From assembly GCA_944321735.1 (NCBI GenBank), contig CALUMK010000002.1, positions 124,001 to 188,000 of the forward strand: a DNA stretch of 64,000 bases, given 5' to 3'. Positions 60,083 to 64,000 of this stretch are shown in pieces (positions within the stretch are counted from its first letter, which is position 1; the number at the start of each line of letters is the position of its first letter). Position numbers and translations under genes: made by a program. The DNA is from an uncultured Bacteroidales bacterium. Its GTDB lineage: Bacteria; Bacteroidota; Bacteroidia; Bacteroidales; P3. Under the pieces are notes generated by a model. That model ran no database searches and had not been told where the DNA came from. It was given only the letters and a program-made list of their open reading frames with translations.

Positions 60083-60159
60083 TTATAGGCTTCGTTGCCG
60101 TTTGTTCCCGCCTGGGGGCGGGTCGGCTTGCCTGCGGACCGGCAAAGAAAAAAGGGCTT

Positions 60160-60194
60160 TTTGTAACAGCCTATCGAAAAATGATGTAACTTTG
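60160..60194 (+). promoter_or_regulatory. Promoter of gdhA
   Basis: TTTG (60160-60163) and, 23 bases on, TAACTTTG (60187-60194). The -7 box is perfect; the spacing is slightly long. Predicted leader about 85 bases, A/T-rich before the start codon. Confidence 0.65.
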
Positions 60195-60285
60195 TCCCTG
60201 TTTTCCGGTGGGGCAAGGCAGAAGGGTCTATGGAAAACATTTGGAATTGAATAAAATAAATAATCATAACTTAAAACTTACTGCC

Positions 60286-61620
60286 ATGGACGTAAAAAAA
60301 ATCTTGGCTGATCTGAAGGAAAAACATCCTGACGAACCTTTGTTCCTCCAAGCTGTAGAGGAAGTGTTGTATTCCATCAAGGATTATGTGGAAGCACATC
60401 CCAAGTATGAACAACACAAGATTATCGAACGTATGGTTGAACCGGACCGTATCTTCACTTTCCGTGTAGAATGGGTTGACGACAAGGGCGAAATCCAAGT
60501 CAACACCGGTTACCGTGTACAATTCAACAACGCGATTGGACCTTACAAAGGCGGTCTGCGTTTCCACCCCTCCGTACGTTTGGATACCCTCAAGTTCCTG
60601 GGCTTCGAACAGACATTCAAGAACAGCTTGACCACATTGCCTATGGGCGGTGGCAAGGGTGGTTCCGACTTCAACGCAAAAGGTCGTTCCGACAATGAAA
60701 TCATGCGTTTCTGCCAGGCTTTCATGATGGAACTCCAGAAATACATCGGACCTGAAACCGACGTTCCCGCTGGCGATATAGGTGTTGGCGGCCGCGAAAT
60801 CGGTTACATGTACGGCATGTACAAGAAACTGCGTCGTGAAAACACCGGCGTTCTGACCGGCAAGGGTGCTGGCTGGGGTGGTTCCATCCTGCGTCCCGAA
60901 GCTACCGGTTTCGGTGCTGTTTACTTCGTAGAACACATGCTGAAGGCTCACAACATGGACATCAAGGGCAAGACCGTAGCCATCTCCGGTTTCGGTAATG
61001 TGGCTTGGGGTGCTGTTACCAAAGCTACCCAGCTGGGTGCCAAGGTTGTGACCATTTCCGGTCCTGACGGTTATGTTTACGATCCGGAAGGCTTCAACCA
61101 GGAAAAGATCAACTACATGTTGGAACTGCGTGCCAGCAACAACGACGTTGTGGCTCCTTTCGCCGACAAGTTCAAGAGCGCTACTTTCTTCGCTGGCAAG
61201 AAGCCTTGGGAACAGAAAGTGGATATCGCCATGCCTTGCGCTACCCAGAACGAACTCCGTCTGGAAGATGCAAAGCAACTGATCGCCAACAAGGTTACCT
61301 TGGTTGCCGAAGTTTCGAACATGGGTTGCCATGCTGATGCCGTGAACGAATTCATCAAGACCAAGACCATCTTTGCTCCTGGCAAGGCTGTCAACGCCGG
61401 TGGTGTTGCCGTTTCCGGTCTTGAAATGAGCCAGAATGCTGAAAAGCTGCACTGGACAGGTGAAGAAGTTGACCAGAAGCTGCACCAGATCATGTCGAGC
61501 ATCCACGAAAACTGCATCAAGTACGGTAAGGAAGGCGACTACGTTAACTACGTTAAGGGTGCCAACATTGCCGGCTTTATCAAGGTGGCTGACTCTATGA
61601 TTGAACAAGGCGTCTGCTAA
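60286..61620 (+). CDS. gdhA: Glutamate dehydrogenase (hexameric, probably NADP-type)
   Basis: A 444-residue enzyme with RVEWVDDKGEIQVNTGYRVQFNNAIGPYKGGLRFHPSV, the active-site lysine region LPMGGGKGGSDFNAKGRSD, DVPAGDIGVGGREIGYMYG and a Rossmann domain TVAISGFGNVAWGAVTKATQLGAKVVTISG. It interconverts glutamate and 2-oxoglutarate plus ammonia, the main ammonia-assimilating route in many Bacteroidales. The ATG at 60286 is the standard start. Codon use here is stronger than in neighbouring genes (many optimal codons such as AAG, GGT and AAC), fitting high expression. The mRNA ends in palindromic element H immediately after the stop. Confidence 0.97.
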   Translation: MDVKKILADLKEKHPDEPLFLQAVEEVLYSIKDYVEAHPKYEQHKIIERMVEPDRIFTFRVEWVDDKGEIQVNTGYRVQFNNAIGPYKGGLRFHPSVRLDTLKFLGFEQTFKNSLTTLPMGGGKGGSDFNAKGRSDNEIMRFCQAFMMELQKYIGPETDVPAGDIGVGGREIGYMYGMYKKLRRENTGVLTGKGAGWGGSILRPEATGFGAVYFVEHMLKAHNMDIKGKTVAISGFGNVAWGAVTKATQLGAKVVTISGPDGYVYDPEGFNQEKINYMLELRASNNDVVAPFADKFKSATFFAGKKPWEQKVDIAMPCATQNELRLEDAKQLIANKVTLVAEVSNMGCHADAVNEFIKTKTIFAPGKAVNAGGVAVSGLEMSQNAEKLHWTGEEVDQKLHQIMSSIHENCIKYGKEGDYVNYVKGANIAGFIKVADSMIEQGVC

Positions 61621-61691
61621 TTTTGGAATGTGATAATGCGTGATTTGCTGCGTTGCGCGCCTTGCATCTCACGCATTCTGACATTCCAAAA
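61621..61691 (+). repeat. Palindromic element H (short form, core deleted) directly after gdhA
   Basis: It starts at the base after the gdhA stop. TTTTGGAATGTGATAATGCG, then TGATTTGCTGCGTTG, pairs with CGCGCCTTGCATCTCACGCA, then TTCTGACATTCCAAAA. The arms of about 33 bases carry few mismatches. The central GTAC core is absent, as in element B. Confidence 0.88.
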
Positions 61692-61695
61692 GAAA

Positions 61696-61887
61696 GGGGT
61701 TATCTGCGGCGTTGCCTGCGGGTCTCGGACTCGGTCACGAACAGCAGTGCAAGCCGAATGCAGAGACAGAGTTTACTCTGGCTATGCTGAGGCGCAGCCT
61801 GCTCTCGCTGCGGAGCAGCAACAAAGTACGCTCCCGTCGTCCTCGCCCTTGGCGGCCTTGCATCTTACCCATTCTAACGCCCCGACT
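61696..61887 (+). repeat. Palindromic element I (GTAC-core family) with an inserted repeat
   Basis: Left arm GGGGTTATCTGCGGCGTTGC, then GGGTCTCGGACTCGGTCACG. Right part AAAGTACGCTCCCGTCGTCC, then TCGCCCTTGGCGGCCTTGCA and TCTTACCCATTCTAACGCCC. The core is split by about 83 bases (61741-61824), including CAAGCCGAATGCAGAGACAG and GGCTATGCTGAGGCGCAGCC, which carry their own inverted repeat. I recall similar GCAAGCCGA...GAGGCGCAGCC segments in other Bacteroidales intergenic regions but cannot verify it. Confidence 0.8.
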
Positions 61888-61889
61888 TC

Positions 61890-61930
61890 AAAAGGGACTG
61901 TGTTGGAATCCTGACACAGTCCCTTTTTTT
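61890..61930 (+). terminator. Strong intrinsic terminator downstream of elements H and I
   Basis: AAAAGGGACTGTGT and ACACAGTCCCTTTTTTT form a perfect 12- to 13-bp stem with a T run. The 343 bases between gdhA and rsmG are filled by elements H and I, this terminator and a short promoter-less gap. Confidence 0.9.
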
Positions 61931-61963
61931 GTATGGTTTCATGTGGTCGTTGCATAGGTTTTA

Positions 61964-62707
61964 ATGCAAGAAAATATTGAAATGGAGGAAGTAGTATCGC
62001 GTTCGGTGCAAGAAGATTTGGAGAAGGTTTTCTCGTTTTTTCCGGCTTTGAGCGAGGAGCAGAAGTCGCAGTATGCGCAGCTGTACCCGCTTTATCAGGA
62101 TTGGAATTCTAAGATTAACTTGATTTCGCGCAAGGATATAGACAATCTGTACATACATCATGTGCTGCACAGTTTGGCCATTGCCAAGGTCTTGAAGTTC
62201 GAGCCGGGGGCGAGGGTTCTGGATGTGGGCACCGGAGGCGGTTTCCCTGGGATTCCCTTGTCGGTGATGTTCCCGCAGGCGCAGTTTCATCTGGTGGATT
62301 CGATAGGCAAGAAGATTAAGGTGGTGCAGGCGGTAGCCGATGCCTTGGGCTTGCAAAATGTGCAGGCGGAGCAATGCCGGGCCGAGACTTTGACTTCCCG
62401 ATACGATTTCATTGTGAGCCGGGCGGTGACCCGTTTGCCGGAATTCTACGGTTGGGTCCGCAATTTGGTTTCCAAGGAGCAGCATCATGCCTTGCCTAAC
62501 GGGATTCTTTATTTGAAAGGGGGCGATGTGCGTGCCGAGACCGCGCCGTTCGGCCGTCGGGTTTATGTTTATGATATTCTGGACTTGTTCGGCGTTCCTA
62601 AGCCTCCCAAGCGCCGGCCAGAGGACATGGAAGAAGAGAAGCCGGTGCAGGAACAGGGGCTGGCCGAGTATTTGGAGACGAAGAAAGTGATTTACCTGTC
62701 GTTCTGA
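61964..62707 (+). CDS. rsmG: 16S rRNA (guanine527-N7)-methyltransferase
   Basis: A 247-residue AdoMet methyltransferase. The N-terminal helical part has LYQDWNSKINLISRKDIDNLYIHHVLHSLAI, the SAM loop is VLDVGTGGGFPGIPLSVMFP, and VDSIGKKIKVVQAVADALGL, FIVSRAVTRLPEFYGWV and a late LETKKVIYLSF complete the family pattern. About 20-25 extra residues (about 205-235, PKPPKRRPEDMEEEKPVQEQ) lie between the last core strand and the usual C-terminal ETKKV motif. It methylates N7 of G527 of 16S rRNA. A second ATG at 61982 could also be used. Confidence 0.92.
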   Translation: MQENIEMEEVVSRSVQEDLEKVFSFFPALSEEQKSQYAQLYPLYQDWNSKINLISRKDIDNLYIHHVLHSLAIAKVLKFEPGARVLDVGTGGGFPGIPLSVMFPQAQFHLVDSIGKKIKVVQAVADALGLQNVQAEQCRAETLTSRYDFIVSRAVTRLPEFYGWVRNLVSKEQHHALPNGILYLKGGDVRAETAPFGRRVYVYDILDLFGVPKPPKRRPEDMEEEKPVQEQGLAEYLETKKVIYLSF

Positions 62708-62861
62708 TCAGCTATGCTCAGAGGGTCGTTTTTTGCTGGAAAAAGGACCAAAGAATGAGAGTTTCAAACCTTTTGTTGTAATATTGCACTTGTGCATGTT
62801 GTGGTTTGTCAGGGAAGGGCAGTCCTGGGCACGAACAGAGTGGAACATCAAACTTGGACTT

Positions 62862-63473
62862 ATGTTTTCTGCATTGGAACAATTGGATTGGAAAGTTTCG
62901 TTGGCCATCAATCATTGGCGTTCGGACGGGGCTGATATTTTCATGGCGTTTATAACGCAGACTTGGCCTTGGATTCCGTTGTATGCAGTCTTGATAGGAT
63001 TGATTGTCTATTGTTACCGTAAGGAAAATGCTTGGTGGCTGCCGGTCTTGGGCGTGGTGGCTTTGGTCGGCTTGGCCGATTGGACAAGCGTGCATTTCTT
63101 CAAGGATGTGATATGCCGTTTTCGTCCGAGCCATACTCCTGAATTAGAAGGTTTGCTCTATCTTCCGGATGGGAAGGGCGGCCTCTACGGTTTCATCTCT
63201 TCCCACGCGGCTAATTGTTTTGCGATAGCCGCTTATGTGACCTTTGTCTTGAAAGGGCGTTTCCGTTTCTTCCGATCCGGCATCATGTATTTATGGGCGG
63301 TTCTGATTGCCTACAGTCGCGTTTATTTAGGCAAGCATTTCTTCGGGGATGTGCTTTGCGGTGCCATCTGGGGCGTGCTGCTGGCCTTCCTGATGTGGCG
63401 GCTTATCCGTTTATTGCTTTCCAGATATTATCCTTCAGTTCTTCAATCCCCTGTCCGCTTACCGAAGAAATAA
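62862..63473 (+). CDS. PAP2-family membrane phosphatase
   Basis: A 203-residue membrane protein with about five transmembrane helices and the three PAP2 motifs: K(x6)RP as [13 protein letters not shown] (for PSGH), and [12 protein letters not shown]. Likely substrates are phosphatidic acid, undecaprenyl pyrophosphate or lipid A phosphates; the sequence does not decide. The ATG at 62862 is chosen because upstream in-frame sequence holds an untypical N terminus; a possible -7 box TAATATTG lies at about 62779. The last 71 bases overlap the end of the convergent obg gene. Confidence 0.9.
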   Translation: MFSALEQLDWKVSLAINHWRSDGADIFMAFITQTWPWIPLYAVLIGLIVYCYRKENAWWLPVLGVVALVGLADWTSVHFFKDVICRFRPSHTPELEGLLYLPDGKGGLYGFISSHAANCFAIAAYVTFVLKGRFRFFRSGIMYLWAVLIAYSRVYLGKHFFGDVLCGAIWGVLLAFLMWRLIRLLLSRYYPSVLQSPVRLPKK

Positions 63474-64000
63474 AGGTGCAGGGCAGGCCTTCGGGCAGAT
63501 TAGCGCGGACTTCCTTTTCCGTTTTCCGGAGGTCTTCGGCCGGGAGGAGGTCGGTTTTGGTGACCGCTAGGAGCCGCTGCTTGTCTAAGAGTTCAGGATT
63601 GTATTTCTGCAGTTCGTTGAGCAAGATATCGTATTGTTCGGCCACGCTTTTCTCGTTTTCTTCCAGGCTCACCATGAACAGCAGCACCGAGTTGCGTTCT
63701 ATATGCCTTAGGAATCGCAATCCTAAGCCTTTGCCTTCGGCGGCGCCTTCGATGATGCCGGGTATGTCGGCCATCACGAAGGATTGGTTGTCCCGGTAGC
63801 GGACGATGCCGAGATTGGGGACTAGGGTCGTGAAGGGGTAATTGGCAATTTCGGGTTTGGCCGCGGAGACTACCGAAAGCAGGGTGGACTTGCCGGCATT
63901 GGGGAATCCTACCAAGCCTACATCGGCTAGGATTTTCAGTTCGAGGATTTTCCATCCTTCGATTCCTTCTTCTCCCGGTTGGGCGAACTTGGGGGCCTGC
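63403..64000 (-). CDS. obg: GTPase Obg, C-terminal part (gene continues past the window)
   Basis: About 199 codons of the obg gene, entering from beyond the right end. The OBG-to-G-domain junction [24 protein letters not shown] leads into the G1 motif [31 protein letters not shown]3 ([27 protein letters not shown]), G4 (AVTKTDLL) and G5 ([14 protein letters not shown]) follow before the stop. Obg is an essential ribosome-assembly GTPase. The downstream PAP2 gene overlaps it tail to tail by 71 bases. Confidence 0.93.
   Translation of the reverse strand, partial: QAPKFAQPGEEGIEGWKILELKILADVGLVGFPNAGKSTLLSVVSAAKPEIANYPFTTLVPNLGIVRYRDNQSFVMADIPGIIEGAAEGKGLGLRFLRHIERNSVLLFMVSLEENEKSVAEQYDILLNELQKYNPELLDKQRLLAVTKTDLLPAEDLRKTEKEVRANLPEGLPCTFISSVSGQGIEELKDNIWKAING

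Noticed and set aside
60271-61608. 445-residue open frame antisense to gdhA
   Set aside because: It mirrors the codon bias of gdhA on the other strand, has no credible start signal and no recognisable domain. gdhA is certain.

Overview
The window is chromosomal DNA from a member of the Bacteroidota, most likely order Bacteroidales. It is about half G+C. Pointers to this group are many -7 boxes of the TAnnTTTG type with few Shine-Dalgarno sites, parts and cargo of the type IX secretion system (PorV, a GldJ-like lipoprotein, three proteins with type A and one with a type B sorting domain), streptopain-like C10 peptidase, DUF5723 and PepSY-like families, and numerous lipoproteins. Nothing looks like a prophage, plasmid, insertion sequence or CRISPR array, and I found no rRNA or tRNA gene. 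I cannot fix the genus.

Layout. 1-5.7 kb: an efflux operon (end of a TolC-like gene, MacA-like adaptor, separate MacB-type ATPase and permease) running into a LytS/LytTR two-component pair. 5.7-11 kb: a secreted C10 protease and a 1045-residue fusion of a MurL-like glutamate epimerase with a MurD-like ligase. 11.2-16.8 kb: ftcD, then on the minus strand three tandem PepSY-like proteins, ispF and porV. 17.2-21 kb: a sorting-domain surface protein and gldJ. 21-26.9 kb: a U32 peptidase, an Ig-like lipoprotein, a LuxE-type acyl-protein synthetase-like gene and a small lipoprotein. 26.9-30 kb: mrdA-rodA. 30-38 kb: a DPP III-family peptidase, gpsA, an exported nuclease and an M3 peptidase. 38-42.7 kb: a LolD-type ATPase and thrS-infC-rpmI-rplT-rplS. 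42.8-49.3 kb: a lipoprotein/DUF5723 pair, queE and a large type B sorting-domain protein. 49.6-54.3 kb (minus): lytic transglycosylase, degenerate SGNH protein and MBOAT acyltransferase, apparently one operon. 54.4-64 kb: two paralogous lipoproteins on either side of nnr, ctpA, tcdA, gdhA, rsmG, a PAP2 phosphatase and the 3' part of obg.

A theme is cell-envelope construction: peptidoglycan precursor (MurL-MurD), elongation (PBP2, RodA), cleavage (LysM lytic transglycosylase), possible O-acylation (MBOAT plus SGNH-like), lipoproteins and type IX secretion.

The most striking unexplained structure is a family of long imperfect palindromes (about 65-125 bp, plus relatives). At least eight copies or part copies lie in 64 kb. 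Most sit on or directly after a stop codon. They share a core of the form GTCAC(G/A)TAC-loop-AGTA(C/T)GCTCC and TCTGC..GTTGC / CGCCT(T/C)G(C/T)ATCT flanks, while the outer arms differ between copies but stay complementary within each copy. One locus carries a 119-bp tandem array of them. Other leading observations are the MurL-MurD fusion, an infC gene that appears to start at ATA, and a likely catalytically dead SGNH partner of an MBOAT acyltransferase. All gene calls rest on reading the sequence and on family knowledge; no search was run.
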